Assembly (NCBI RefSeq): GCF_014199525.1
Contig: NZ_JACHNU010000002.1
Span: 354,147-418,146 of the forward strand
Length of the DNA stretch: 64,000 nucleotides
Source: Conexibacter arvalis
GTDB taxonomy: Bacteria > Actinomycetota > Thermoleophilia > Solirubrobacterales > Solirubrobacteraceae
Reading direction: 5' to 3'
Of the stretch, positions 19,478-27,011 are shown one piece after another. The translations under genes were made by a program, and so were the position numbers. Under the pieces are notes generated by a model. It was not told the origin of the DNA. It searched no databases and worked only from the letters and a program-made list of their open reading frames with translations. Position 1 is the first letter of the stretch. Each line of letters opens with the position of its first letter.

Positions 19478-19512
19478 GGGAATTTTGGAATTCCCAGGGT
19501 CTTGCGTACAAT
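19478..19512 (+). promoter_or_regulatory. Candidate promoter with overlapping palindrome (upstream of the DUF1802 gene)
   Basis: TTGGAA (19485-19490) and TACAAT (19507-19512) are spaced by 16 bases, a good housekeeping-type promoter. The -35 box overlaps a perfect 7-base inverted repeat GGGAATT-TTGG-AATTCCC (19478-19495), a natural place for a repressor to bind. The surrounding 170-base gap is much AT-richer than the coding DNA. Confidence 0.45.
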
Positions 19513-19533
19513 GGACATCCCGCCGCGAAAATG

Positions 19534-19562
19534 TTGCATCTTCGCGTAAACGGGCATATACG
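19534..19562 (+). promoter_or_regulatory. Second candidate promoter for the DUF1802 gene
   Basis: TTGCAT (19534-19539) and TATACG (19557-19562) are separated by exactly 17 bases. Transcription would start near 19569, giving a leader of about 18 bases before the ATG at 19587. Confidence 0.45.
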
Positions 19563-19586
19563 CATCCTCTCCCCTCCCCCGGAACT

Positions 19587-20216
19587 ATGCCGATTGCTTT
19601 CAAAGAATGGGCCGTGACTGTGCGCGCGCTCGCCGAAGGCGAGCAATTGCTCACGCTGCGCAAGGGCGGCATCCGCGAAGCCGACAAGCACTTCAGACTC
19701 GAGCACGAGCGGTTCTTCCTGTACCCCACCTTCGACCACCAGCGCCGTGATCTCGTGCGCGAGTCGCATCAGCCCGAGATGGCTCGCGCGCTGGAGGAGG
19801 GCGTCTGGCCCGACGGCGAGCTGCCGCCCCACGCGCTGACGCGCGACGGCGAGATCCCGCAGCCCGATCGGGTGAGGATTCGTGCCTGGGCCGAGGTCGC
19901 CGATCACTGGACGATCACCGACCGCCGCGCCGTCGACGCGCTCTCGCCGTTCTACGTCTGGACGCCCGACTACGCCGAGAAGCGCCTCGACTGGAAGCGT
20001 CGTCATCCGCTCCACGTCGTGCTGCTGCGCACGTACCGCATCCCGCGTCCGGTGACCGTGAAGGTCCGTGACGACTACGGCGGATGTCGCTCCTGGCTGG
20101 AGATCACCCGCGATCTCCCGTTCGAGGGCACCCCGGTCCTCTCCGACGACGAGTTCGAGCGCGCCTCCGAGGAGATCCGCTCGATCGTCTCCGGCCGCGT
20201 CCCGGCGCTCGTCTAG
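19587..20216 (+). CDS. DUF1802 family protein
   Basis: This 209-residue protein shows the DUF1802 pattern: FKEWAVTVRALAEGEQLLTLRKGGI near the N-terminus, then FRLEHERFFLYPTFDHQ, and a central HPLHVVLLRTYRIPRP. DUF1802 proteins are widespread, and their biochemical role is unknown to me. The ATG at 19587 begins the family domain and sits 24 bases after a candidate -10 box. Eight bases separate it from the DUF1152 gene, so the two are likely co-transcribed. Confidence 0.8.
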   Translation: MPIAFKEWAVTVRALAEGEQLLTLRKGGIREADKHFRLEHERFFLYPTFDHQRRDLVRESHQPEMARALEEGVWPDGELPPHALTRDGEIPQPDRVRIRAWAEVADHWTITDRRAVDALSPFYVWTPDYAEKRLDWKRRHPLHVVLLRTYRIPRPVTVKVRDDYGGCRSWLEITRDLPFEGTPVLSDDEFERASEEIRSIVSGRVPALV

Positions 20217-20223
20217 CGCGAAC

Positions 20224-21189
20224 GTGACCTTTCGCGGTGGCGCGCCGGTCGCCGGCATCGACAAGATCCTCGGCCACAGGCGCGCCCTCGCGATCGGCAT
20301 CGGCGGCGGCGGCGACGTCGTCGGCGCCTTCGCCGTCGCCGAGTGCTGCCGTGCGCTCGGCGGCGACGCCGTCATCGGCGGCGTCACCTGGGAGCGGCGT
20401 CCGATCGACCCGCTGCCCGGCGCCCGTCGCGTCGACGAGCTGATCGGAGCCGAGCCGCTCCACCCCGCCGTCGCGCTCGCCGGCCCCGAGACGGTCGGCC
20501 CCGGCGGCTTCCGCTTCGCCGAGTCGCACATGGCCGGACTGCTCGGCTCGCAGGTCGTGCTCGTCGATCCCAACCCCGGACCGGCCGCGATCGCCGACGG
20601 CCTCGCCGCCGCCGCCCGCCGCTTCGACTGCGACCTCGTCGTGCTCGTCGACGTCGGCGGCGACGTGCTCGCCCACGGCGACGAGCCGGGCCTCTCCAGC
20701 CCGCTCTGCGACGCCGTCATGCTCGCCGCCGCGCCGCGGCTGGCCGCGCAGGGGGTCGAGACGGTCGGCGCGCTGTTCGGCGCCGGCTGCGACGCGGAGC
20801 TGACCCCCGACGAGGTGCTCGAGCGGGTCGCCGAGGTCTCCGCCGCCGACGGCCTGCTCGGCGTCTGGGGCCTCACGCCGCCCTCCGTCGCGCGCCTGGA
20901 GCGCGCGATCGAGGTCGTTCCGACCGAGGCGAGCGCGCAGGCCGTCGCCTGCGCGCGCGGCGCCTGGGGACCGCTGCCGATCCGCGGCGGCCGGCGCACC
21001 GTGCAGCGCACGCCGACCGGCGCGATGACCTTCTACTTCGACCCGGCCGCGGCGATCGCCTCGGCCTCCCGCTGCACCGCGGCGGTGCTCGACGCCGACT
21101 CGCTCGAGGCGGCGCAGGAGATCCTCGCCGCCGCCGGCATCCGCACCGAGCTCGACTACGAGCGCGACGCCGCCGCCGGCCGGATCTGA
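20224..21189 (+). CDS. DUF1152 family protein
   Basis: This 321-residue protein has the glycine-rich ALAIGIGGGGDVVGAFAVA near the N-terminus, a second DLVVLVDVGGDVLAHGDE segment, and SSPLCDAVML. This is the DUF1152 pattern, known mainly from archaea and some bacteria. The glycine-rich loops suggest a Rossmann-like nucleotide or sugar-phosphate binding fold, but activity is unknown. The GTG at 20224 follows the DUF1802 stop by 7 bases. Confidence 0.72.
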   Translation: MTFRGGAPVAGIDKILGHRRALAIGIGGGGDVVGAFAVAECCRALGGDAVIGGVTWERRPIDPLPGARRVDELIGAEPLHPAVALAGPETVGPGGFRFAESHMAGLLGSQVVLVDPNPGPAAIADGLAAAARRFDCDLVVLVDVGGDVLAHGDEPGLSSPLCDAVMLAAAPRLAAQGVETVGALFGAGCDAELTPDEVLERVAEVSAADGLLGVWGLTPPSVARLERAIEVVPTEASAQAVACARGAWGPLPIRGGRRTVQRTPTGAMTFYFDPAAAIASASRCTAAVLDADSLEAAQEILAAAGIRTELDYERDAAAGRI

Positions 21190-21258
21190 CCGGGCCGTCG
21201 ACCGCTCCGACGAGGGACAGCGCAGCGCGAGGCCCGGCTGCGCGATGATGGCCGGCGA

Positions 21259-22011
21259 ATGGCTTGGGACGAGACGATCTCGGCGTCGTTCCGCGCCCGC
21301 CACGAGACGGCGGACGCCGACGCGGCGGCACGCGTGCTCGACTCGCTCGAGCAGACCCGCGTGCGGCTCGACGTGCTGTTCCCCAGAACGGTCGCCGACG
21401 TCACCGTCGTCTTCCACCGATCGCCGGCGCTGCTCGACCTCGCCCATCCGCTCGTCCCGCTCGAGCGGCTGCTGACCGCGCCGGCCGCCCGCCGCTACGT
21501 CGTCGGCTCCGCGACCGCGAACACGATCCACGTGCTGGCGCCGGCCGCGCTGCGCCGCCGGGCCTCGAAGGTCGACGGCTCGCGCGCGATGCTCGAACGG
21601 GCGCCCGACGTGCTCTACGCGCGGCTGGTCGTCGGCGCCAACAACCGCCGGCTGCCGCCGCCGTCGACGCCGCCGGCGGTGCTCCACCGCCTGCGCTGGG
21701 CATGGCTGGTCGAGGGCGCCGCCCGCTTCTTCGCCGGCCAGGTCGAGCACGCCCGCCCCGCGATCGCCCGCCGTCTGCGCGAGGGCGGCCGGCCGGCCTT
21801 CCCGCCGAGCCTGCGCGACGCGGCGCTGCTCGGCGGCACGGTGCTCGACCTGCTCGCGCGCGAGGAGGGGCCCGAGGCCGCGATGCGGCTCGCCTGCTAT
21901 CTCGACCCGGAGGGGCCGGAGAAGGCGCTGCGAGAGGCGTTCGGCGGCCGCGCGATCGTCCACACCGAGGGGGCGTGGCGCTCCCACCTCGCGCGACTCG
22001 CGGCGCTGTAG
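21259..22011 (+). CDS. Hypothetical protein, possibly degenerate peptidase-like
   Basis: This 250-residue soluble protein is rich in Ala, Arg and Leu. The central WLVEGAARFFAGQVEHARPAI resembles the helix that follows the zinc site in MA-clan peptidases, but no HExxH motif is present, so a catalytic role as a zinc peptidase is unlikely. I do not recognise a family. It starts 69 bases after the DUF1152 gene on the same strand and converges with the minus-strand cluster that follows. Confidence 0.6.
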   Translation: MAWDETISASFRARHETADADAAARVLDSLEQTRVRLDVLFPRTVADVTVVFHRSPALLDLAHPLVPLERLLTAPAARRYVVGSATANTIHVLAPAALRRRASKVDGSRAMLERAPDVLYARLVVGANNRRLPPPSTPPAVLHRLRWAWLVEGAARFFAGQVEHARPAIARRLREGGRPAFPPSLRDAALLGGTVLDLLAREEGPEAAMRLACYLDPEGPEKALREAFGGRAIVHTEGAWRSHLARLAAL

Positions 22012-22020
22012 CCAACGCGA

Positions 22021-22037
22021 CCGCGGGACCGCCGCGG
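22021..22037. terminator. Hairpin between convergent genes
   Basis: CCGCGG-GACCG-CCGCGG forms a 6-base-pair stem in the 39-base gap between convergent stop codons. It could serve both strands. No T-run is present. Confidence 0.35.
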
Positions 22038-22050
22038 CCCCGGCCCGCGC

Positions 22051-22422
22051 TCAGAAGATCGTGTCGAGCGCCCAGATGACGGCGGCGACGAGCGCGAGCA
22101 CCGCCAGCATCGTCGCGAGCGTCCGGGTCGGCGACGGGCCCGCGGCCGGCGGCGGGAGCAGCTCCGCCTGCAGCAGCACGTCGCGCGCGGCGTCGACGCC
22201 GGACGCCGGCACCATCACGTCGCGCGGGCCGGAGGCGAGGAAGTCCGGCACGTCGAAGCCCATGCTGCGCCGCAGCATGCTCGGGACGCCCTCCTCCAGC
22301 AGCAGGCCCTGGATGAACTCGCCCTCTATCTGGTTTCTGACGCCGAGCACGCGCACGAGCTCGCCCTGCGCGTAGTCGCGCTTGACCCGGCCCGTCCACT
22401 GCGGTGGGAAGGGCTCGGCCAT
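22051..22422 (-). CDS. DUF2007-type protein with C-terminal membrane anchor
   Basis: This 123-residue protein has a DUF2007-like (putative signal-transducing) domain at about residues 20-85: LVRVLGVRNQIEGEFIQGLL, then EEGVPSML and VMVPASGVDAARDVL. One C-terminal transmembrane helix follows (about residues 101-120). The domain would face the cytoplasm on a tail anchor. It starts four bases after the JAMM protease gene and is the last gene of the sulfur-carrier cluster. Function is unknown. Confidence 0.72.
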   Translation of the reverse strand: MAEPFPPQWTGRVKRDYAQGELVRVLGVRNQIEGEFIQGLLLEEGVPSMLRRSMGFDVPDFLASGPRDVMVPASGVDAARDVLLQAELLPPPAAGPSPTRTLATMLAVLALVAAVIWALDTIF

Positions 22423-22426
22423 CGCG

Positions 22427-22819
22427 CTACTCGACGACCAGCTCCGCTTCGCTGACCTGGCCGTCGACGATCCGCCAGGCGCGCACGTCCGGCTCCGGGT
22501 CCTTCAGCCCGACGATGATGTACAGCGAGTCGGGATAGAAGGCGAGGTTGATGTCCGTCTGCGACGGCTCGGGCGCGGTGCGCGTGTGCGAGTGGTAGAT
22601 CGCGCCGAGCTCGTGGCCGGCGTCCTCGATCGCGTCGAGGATCTCCAGCTGCTGCTTGCCGTCGATCTCGTAGCGCAGCGGGCTCGCTGCCATGTTCTCG
22701 GCGGGATGGACGGCGACGGCGACGCCGTCGGCGGAGGCGACCATGCCGCAGCACTCGTTCGGCGCTTCGGCACGTGCGTGGGCGACCAGCTGGTCGTAGA
22801 GCTCGCGGGCGATCTTCAT
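22427..22819 (-). CDS. mec: JAMM/MPN metalloprotease of the Mec type
   Basis: This 130-residue zinc metalloprotease has a complete JAMM motif: Glu22 in NECCG, His76-x-His78 in YHSHTRTAPEPSQTD, and Asp89 with the 10-residue spacing H-x-H-(x10)-D. In Mycobacterium the homologous Mec releases cysteine from the C-terminus of the sulfur carrier CysO. In quinolobactin synthesis a related enzyme (QbsD) trims extra residues after the GG of QbsE. The gene lies in the same strand block as cysO, cysM and the E1-rhodanese, so either role fits here. It is cytoplasmic, with no signal peptide. Confidence 0.88.
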   Translation of the reverse strand: MKIARELYDQLVAHARAEAPNECCGMVASADGVAVAVHPAENMAASPLRYEIDGKQQLEILDAIEDAGHELGAIYHSHTRTAPEPSQTDINLAFYPDSLYIIVGLKDPEPDVRAWRIVDGQVSEAELVVE

Positions 22820-22865
22820 CGCCCGCGAGTGTAGTCGGAAGGAGCGCTTCGCAGCGGGGGAACGG

Positions 22866-23075
22866 CTACGCGACGTCGCGGTCGCGCTCGTCCTTGACGG
22901 CCGTCAGCTCGCGCTCGGACTCGTCGTCCTTCGTGACGCCGGAGATCGAGTCCTTGAACTCGCGCATCCCCTTGCCGATCGAGCGACCGGCCTCGGGCAG
23001 CTTCTTCGGGCCAAGGATGATCAGGGCGATGACGAGGACGAGGACGACTTCCATCGGTCCGATCTGGGAGAACAT
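22866..23075 (-). CDS. tatA: Sec-independent protein translocase TatA
   Basis: This 69-residue protein has the short N-terminal transmembrane helix (residues 8-20, VVLVLVIALIIL), the hinge GPKKLPEAGRSIGKG, an amphipathic helix and a charged tail, all typical of TatA. TatA oligomers help folded proteins with twin-arginine signals cross the membrane. The start has a GAAGGAGC ribosome-binding site. Two genes upstream lies a Tat-type lipoprotein, a plausible client. tatC is not in the window. Confidence 0.92.
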   Translation of the reverse strand: MFSQIGPMEVVLVLVIALIILGPKKLPEAGRSIGKGMREFKDSISGVTKDDESERELTAVKDERDRDVA

Positions 23076-23187
23076 GCTGTCGCTGCTCCTTCGTTGACTC
23101 CATCCGCCGCCGGGGGTTCGACGCGGACGGGCGGTGCGGATGGTTCAGCTCATGCTACCCGTGTTGCGGATGGGACGCGAGCGCGGA

Positions 23188-23775
23188 TCACGGAAGCGCC
23201 GCCTCCCCGCGCTCGAACGCGTCGGGCACGAGCGTCCCGGGCGCATCGCTCAGGAGGCTGCGCAGCGCGACGGCGTGCTGGCCCTCTGCGCCCATGATCT
23301 GCGTCGCCAGCTCGATCAGCGCAGCGTTCTGGAGGTCGCGGACGGCGCCGAGAAAGGTGGTCAGCTGGGCGTCCTCCAGCTCCAGCGCGAAGGCCGCGAT
23401 CGCCGCCGTCGTGCGCAGCCCGCCGAGCGGCGCCCTCAGGCCCAGCTGCGCGCGCCGGCGGGCGAGCTCCGCCTCGCCGCGCGGGGCGGGCGGCGCTCTG
23501 CCGCCGAGCTGCTCGAGCTTGGAGGCGAGCACCTCCGCGTGCTCGCGCTCGTGGTCGCGCACGCGTGCCAGCAGCTCCGGCAGCCGGGGTCGCCCCCGTT
23601 CCGCCGCTCCAGCGGGGACCGCACGGGCCGCGGCGACCGCGACGTCGTAGCTGGCGATCGCGACGCGCTCCAGCAGCAGCGCGCCGGCGACGATGCGGAC
23701 GTCGTCGTCGACTTGCGCGAAGGTCCGCGCCGGGCGCAGCAGCAGGCCGCGACGGCTGACCGCGCCGGCCGTCAT
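23188..23775 (-). CDS. Ferritin-like domain protein
   Basis: This 195-residue protein is a four-helix bundle of the ferritin-like superfamily. It has two pairs of helices with carboxylate/His clusters such as VRDHEREHAEVL and MGAEGQHAVALRSLL. The N-terminus begins MTAGAVSRRGLLLRP, but there is no long hydrophobic segment, so it is probably cytoplasmic. It overlaps the preceding ferritin-like gene by four bases, and the two are probably paralogues acting together. Whether it stores iron or only binds a di-metal site is not known. Confidence 0.72.
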   Translation of the reverse strand: MTAGAVSRRGLLLRPARTFAQVDDDVRIVAGALLLERVAIASYDVAVAAARAVPAGAAERGRPRLPELLARVRDHEREHAEVLASKLEQLGGRAPPAPRGEAELARRRAQLGLRAPLGGLRTTAAIAAFALELEDAQLTTFLGAVRDLQNAALIELATQIMGAEGQHAVALRSLLSDAPGTLVPDAFERGEAALP

Positions 23776-24365
23776 GCGCCGCCCGTGACGAACGGCGTCG
23801 GCGCCGGCCAGCGCCCGAGCCGCAGCCGCAGGACGGCGTCGTGCTCGGCCTCGGTCGTCGCGATCGAGGCGACCGCCTGACGCAGCCGCGAATCGGCGAT
23901 GCGCGGCACCACGCTGCCGTAGACGACGATCGCCTTGCGCTCGACCTGCAGCAGCAGTCTCAGCGTCTCCACCGCGTCGGCGGGCGAGTCGAAGTCATAG
24001 CTCGGCGCCGGCGCGGCCGCGCTCGACCCAAGGTCGGCGACCAGCTCGCGCAGACGCGCGGCGTGGGCCCGCTCCTGCGCGAGGAAGCGCCGCGCGGTGT
24101 CGAGCGCGACGCCCTCGAGCAGCGGCATCGCGGCGGTGTACGCGGCGATCGCGAAATGTTCCGCCGCGAGCGCGCTGTTGAGCAGGTCTGCGTCGCCGCC
24201 GGGGCTCTCGGGCACCGTCTCCGGCACGCCGCCGAGGCGGGCGCCCTCGTCGCGCACGGCGTCGTCTCCCCCGCCGCAGCCGGCGAGGGCGCCGAGCGCC
24301 GGCACCGCGATCGCGCCGGCGCCGATGCCGTGCAGGAAGCCCCGTCGCGTCGGGCCGGCTACCAC
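23772..24365 (-). CDS. Tat-exported ferritin-like lipoprotein
   Basis: This 197-residue protein starts with a twin-arginine signal (TRRGFLHGIGAGAIAV) and a lipobox-like LAGC, so it is likely exported folded and lipid-anchored. The mature part is a ferritin-like four-helix bundle with helices carrying AAEHFAIAAYTAAM, LAQERAHAARLREL, QVERKAIVVY and TTEAEHDAVLRL. Each helix supplies a Glu or His suited to a di-iron site. The GTG start overlaps the end of cysM by seven bases. It lies upstream of tatA in the same gene block, matching its export route. Confidence 0.8.
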   Translation of the reverse strand: MVAGPTRRGFLHGIGAGAIAVPALGALAGCGGGDDAVRDEGARLGGVPETVPESPGGDADLLNSALAAEHFAIAAYTAAMPLLEGVALDTARRFLAQERAHAARLRELVADLGSSAAAPAPSYDFDSPADAVETLRLLLQVERKAIVVYGSVVPRIADSRLRQAVASIATTEAEHDAVLRLRLGRWPAPTPFVTGGA

Positions 24366-25330
24366 CAGACGGTCGAGTCGAGATTCTCGATCTCGTCGAC
24401 CGGCCGGGTGTAGATCCCGGATGAGAGGTACTTCCAGCCGTCGTCGCAGACGATGAAGACGACGTTGCCCTCGTCCAGCTCGTTCGCGATGCGGACGGCG
24501 ACGCGCGCGATCGCGCCCGACGAGACGCCGGCGAAGATGCCTTCCTCGTCGAGCAGCTTGCGCGTCCAGATGATCGCGTCGCGGTTGGTGACGAAGATCT
24601 TCCGGTCGAGCAGCGAGAGGTCGATGATCGGCGGGATGAAGCCGTCGTCGAGCGAGCGCAGGCCCTGGACCGGCTCGCCCTGCATCGGCTCGGCGGCGAC
24701 GATCTTGACGGCGTCGCCGAGCGCCTCCTTGAAGCGGCGGGCGTTGCCCATCAGCGTGCCGCCGGTGCCGAGGCCCGCGACGAAGGCGCTGATCTCGTCG
24801 AGCTCCTCGAGGATCTCCAGCGCCGTGCCGTTGTAGTGGGCGTTCGGGTTGGCGACGTTGCCGTACTGGTACGGCATGTAGTACGAGGGGTCGGACTCGG
24901 CCATCTGAAGCGCCAGCTCGACCGCGCCGTTGGAGCCCTTCGAGCCGTCGGAGTAGACGATCTCGGCGCCGTACATCTCGAGCAGCTGCGTCCGCTCGGG
25001 CGTGACGTTGTCGGGCATCACGACCTTGAGTCTGTAGCCCTTGCGCTTGCAGATCATCGCGAGCGAGATGCCGGTGTTGCCGGAGGTCGGCTCGAGGATC
25101 GTCTGCCCCGGCTTGATCGCGCCTCTCGCCTCGGCGTCCTCGATCAGCGAGCGGGCGACGCGGTCCTTGACCGAGCCGGTGGGGTTCTTGGACTCGAGCT
25201 TGGCCCAGATGCGCACGCCCGGCTTGGGCGAGAGGCGCTTCAGCTCGACGAGCGGCGTGTTGCCGATCGACTGGACGACGTCGCCGTAGCGACCGCCGCA
25301 GGGCTTGTTCTCGAGGCGCTCGGAAGCCAT
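24359..25330 (-). CDS. cysM: CysM-type cysteine synthase (O-phosphoserine sulfhydrylase)
   Basis: This 323-residue PLP enzyme has SIGNTPLVELKRLS, the PLP lysine in NPTGSVKDR, the substrate loop EPTSGNTGISLAM, and the glycine-rich GLGTGGTLMG. Several segments are closer to mycobacterial CysM than to CysK: YQYGNVANPNAHYNGT, LRSLDDGFIPP and GWKYLSSGIYT. Mycobacterial CysM uses O-phosphoserine and thiocarboxylated CysO rather than acetylserine and sulfide. The neighbouring cysO, mec and moeZ-like genes support that route here. The ATG at 25330 starts the family domain. Confidence 0.9.
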   Translation of the reverse strand: MASERLENKPCGGRYGDVVQSIGNTPLVELKRLSPKPGVRIWAKLESKNPTGSVKDRVARSLIEDAEARGAIKPGQTILEPTSGNTGISLAMICKRKGYRLKVVMPDNVTPERTQLLEMYGAEIVYSDGSKGSNGAVELALQMAESDPSYYMPYQYGNVANPNAHYNGTALEILEELDEISAFVAGLGTGGTLMGNARRFKEALGDAVKIVAAEPMQGEPVQGLRSLDDGFIPPIIDLSLLDRKIFVTNRDAIIWTRKLLDEEGIFAGVSSGAIARVAVRIANELDEGNVVFIVCDDGWKYLSSGIYTRPVDEIENLDSTVWW

Positions 25331-25406
25331 TACTTCACGGAGTGTAGCGTGGGGAGGCAAGCGCGATCCGGGCACGCGAACGCGCCCGGACCACGAAGGA
25401 TGCGCC

Positions 25407-25682
25407 TCAGCGGCCCCCGGCCATCGCCGGCAGGATGACGATCGTGTCGCTCTCGCCGACGGTCGTCTGCAGACCGTCGAGCACCCGCACGTCCTCGTCG
25501 TTGAGATAGACGTTGACGTAGCGGTTGAGCTCGCCGTCGGCCGAGAACAGCTGCGACTGCGTCTGCGGATGCTCGGTCGCGAGCGCCTTCAGCACCTCGC
25601 CGACGTTGGAGCCGGCGGCGCTGACCTGCTTCTCGCCGCCGACGGACGGGCGCAGGACCGGTGGGATCTTCACGGTTGCCAT
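25407..25682 (-). CDS. cysO: CysO-like sulfur-carrier protein (ThiS/MoaD fold) ending GGR
   Basis: This 91-residue ubiquitin-fold protein opens with ATVKIPPVLRPSVGG and ends with TIVILPAMAGGR. Sulfur carriers are adenylated and thiocarboxylated on a C-terminal Gly-Gly; here one arginine follows the diglycine (G89-G90-R91). It must either be removed before activation, possibly by the JAMM protease three kilobases downstream, or make the protein non-canonical. The gene lies 10 bases after the E1-rhodanese gene and 76 before cysM, matching the CysO-CysM cysteine pathway. Confidence 0.87.
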   Translation of the reverse strand: MATVKIPPVLRPSVGGEKQVSAAGSNVGEVLKALATEHPQTQSQLFSADGELNRYVNVYLNDEDVRVLDGLQTTVGESDTIVILPAMAGGR

Positions 25683-25692
25683 GTTCGGGACC

Positions 25693-26874
25693 CTAGCCGG
25701 CCGCGGCGCAGAACGCCTCGTAATCGGGGAAGACGCCCATCTCCTCGTCGCTGATCGACTCGGGGTCGCGCGAGCAGATCGGGCAGTCGGGATCGCGCCG
25801 CACCTTCAGCTCGGTGAAGGTCGCGCCGAGCGCCTCGTACAGCAGCAGACGGCCGACCAGCGGCTCGCCCTCGCCCAGGATCAGCTTGACGACCTCGGTC
25901 GCCTGCAGCATGCCCATCGTGCCCGGCAGAACGCCGAGGACGCCGTTGGCGCCGCAGGAGGGCGCCAGCTCGGCCGGCGGCGGCGTCGGGTAGAGGCAGC
26001 GGTAGCACGGCCCGTCGTAGGGCTTGAAGACCGACAGCTGGCCGTCGAAGCCGAGGATCGACGCCGACACGACCGGGATCCCCAGGCGCACCGAGACGTC
26101 GTTGATCAGGTAGCGCGTCGGGAAGTTGTCGAGGCCGTCGACGATGATGTCGTAGCCCTCGACGATCTCCATCACGTTGGAGGCGTCGAGCCGCACCGGG
26201 TACTTGACGACTCTCACGTCGCGGTTGAGGTTGGCGATCGTCGCCTCGGCCGAGTCGACCTTCGGCTCGCCGACCCGCTCCTGGGTGTGGATCACCTGGC
26301 GCTGGAGGTTCGACAGGTCGACCGTGTCGTTGTCGACGAGGCCGAGCGTGCCGACGCCGGCCGCGGCGAGGTAGAGCGCGGTCGGGGCGCCGAGGCCGCC
26401 GGCGCCGAGCAGCAGCACTCTCGCGTCGAGCAGCTTCAGCTGGCCCTCGAGGCCGACCTCGGGCAGCAGCAGGTGGCGCGAGTAGCGGTCGCGCTGCTCG
26501 GCGCTCAGCGTGCGCGGGACCTCGACGTCGTAGCCGCGGTCCTTCCACAGCGTGATGCCGCCGGTCATCGACTCGACGTTCGTGTAGCCAAGGTCCTCGG
26601 TCAGCGTGCGCGCGGCGTACGCGGAACGGTTGCCGGAGGCGCAGTAGAGGACGATGTGGGCGTCGCGGTCGGGCACGATGCCCTCGATGCGAGACTCGAG
26701 GTAGGCGCGGGGAACGTGTCTCGCGCCGGGGATGTGCGCGACGGAGAACTCCTCGTTCTCGCGCACGTCCACGATGACTGCGCCGTTGCCGAGCTGCTCG
26801 TGCACGGCCGCAGGATCCACCTCGTGGATCTGGCTCTTGATCTGACGGAGCAGCTCCGCTCCGGACGGACTCAT
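25693..26874 (-). CDS. moeZ: Rhodanese-E1 fusion (MoeZ/MoeB-like sulfurtransferase-adenylyltransferase)
   Basis: This 393-residue protein should activate the sulfur carrier and load it with sulfur. Residues 15-115 are a rhodanese domain with the persulfide Cys78 in YCASGNRSA. Residues 125-390 are a ThiF/MoeB E1-like domain with the ATP loop GAGGLGAP (158-165), DNDTVDLSNLQRQ, and zinc cysteines C290/C293 and C364/C367. Mycobacterial MoeZ has the domains in the opposite order, E1 first. The start has a GGAG ribosome-binding site. It is first in the cysO-cysM-mec block and so probably its E1 and sulfur donor. Confidence 0.9.
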   Translation of the reverse strand: MSPSGAELLRQIKSQIHEVDPAAVHEQLGNGAVIVDVRENEEFSVAHIPGARHVPRAYLESRIEGIVPDRDAHIVLYCASGNRSAYAARTLTEDLGYTNVESMTGGITLWKDRGYDVEVPRTLSAEQRDRYSRHLLLPEVGLEGQLKLLDARVLLLGAGGLGAPTALYLAAAGVGTLGLVDNDTVDLSNLQRQVIHTQERVGEPKVDSAEATIANLNRDVRVVKYPVRLDASNVMEIVEGYDIIVDGLDNFPTRYLINDVSVRLGIPVVSASILGFDGQLSVFKPYDGPCYRCLYPTPPPAELAPSCGANGVLGVLPGTMGMLQATEVVKLILGEGEPLVGRLLLYEALGATFTELKVRRDPDCPICSRDPESISDEEMGVFPDYEAFCAAAG

Positions 26875-27011
26875 CCGAGAAATCTCCTCAAACTGGGTCG
26901 GCTTTCGGATACTTCAGAAAGGATAGCGCCTCGCGGCGGCAGTCGGAGGGGTCGCGGAACCGTCGTGCGCGGCGGTCGCGCGCGGGGCGCGACGGCTACA
27001 GTGTCGGAGCT

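Noticed and set aside
19417-19586. AT-rich gap as an attachment site or integration scar
   Set aside because: No integrase, tRNA or direct repeats are nearby, and promoter boxes explain the composition.
21259-22011. Zinc peptidase assignment
   Set aside because: No HExxH or other zinc motif is present, so only a vague resemblance remains.
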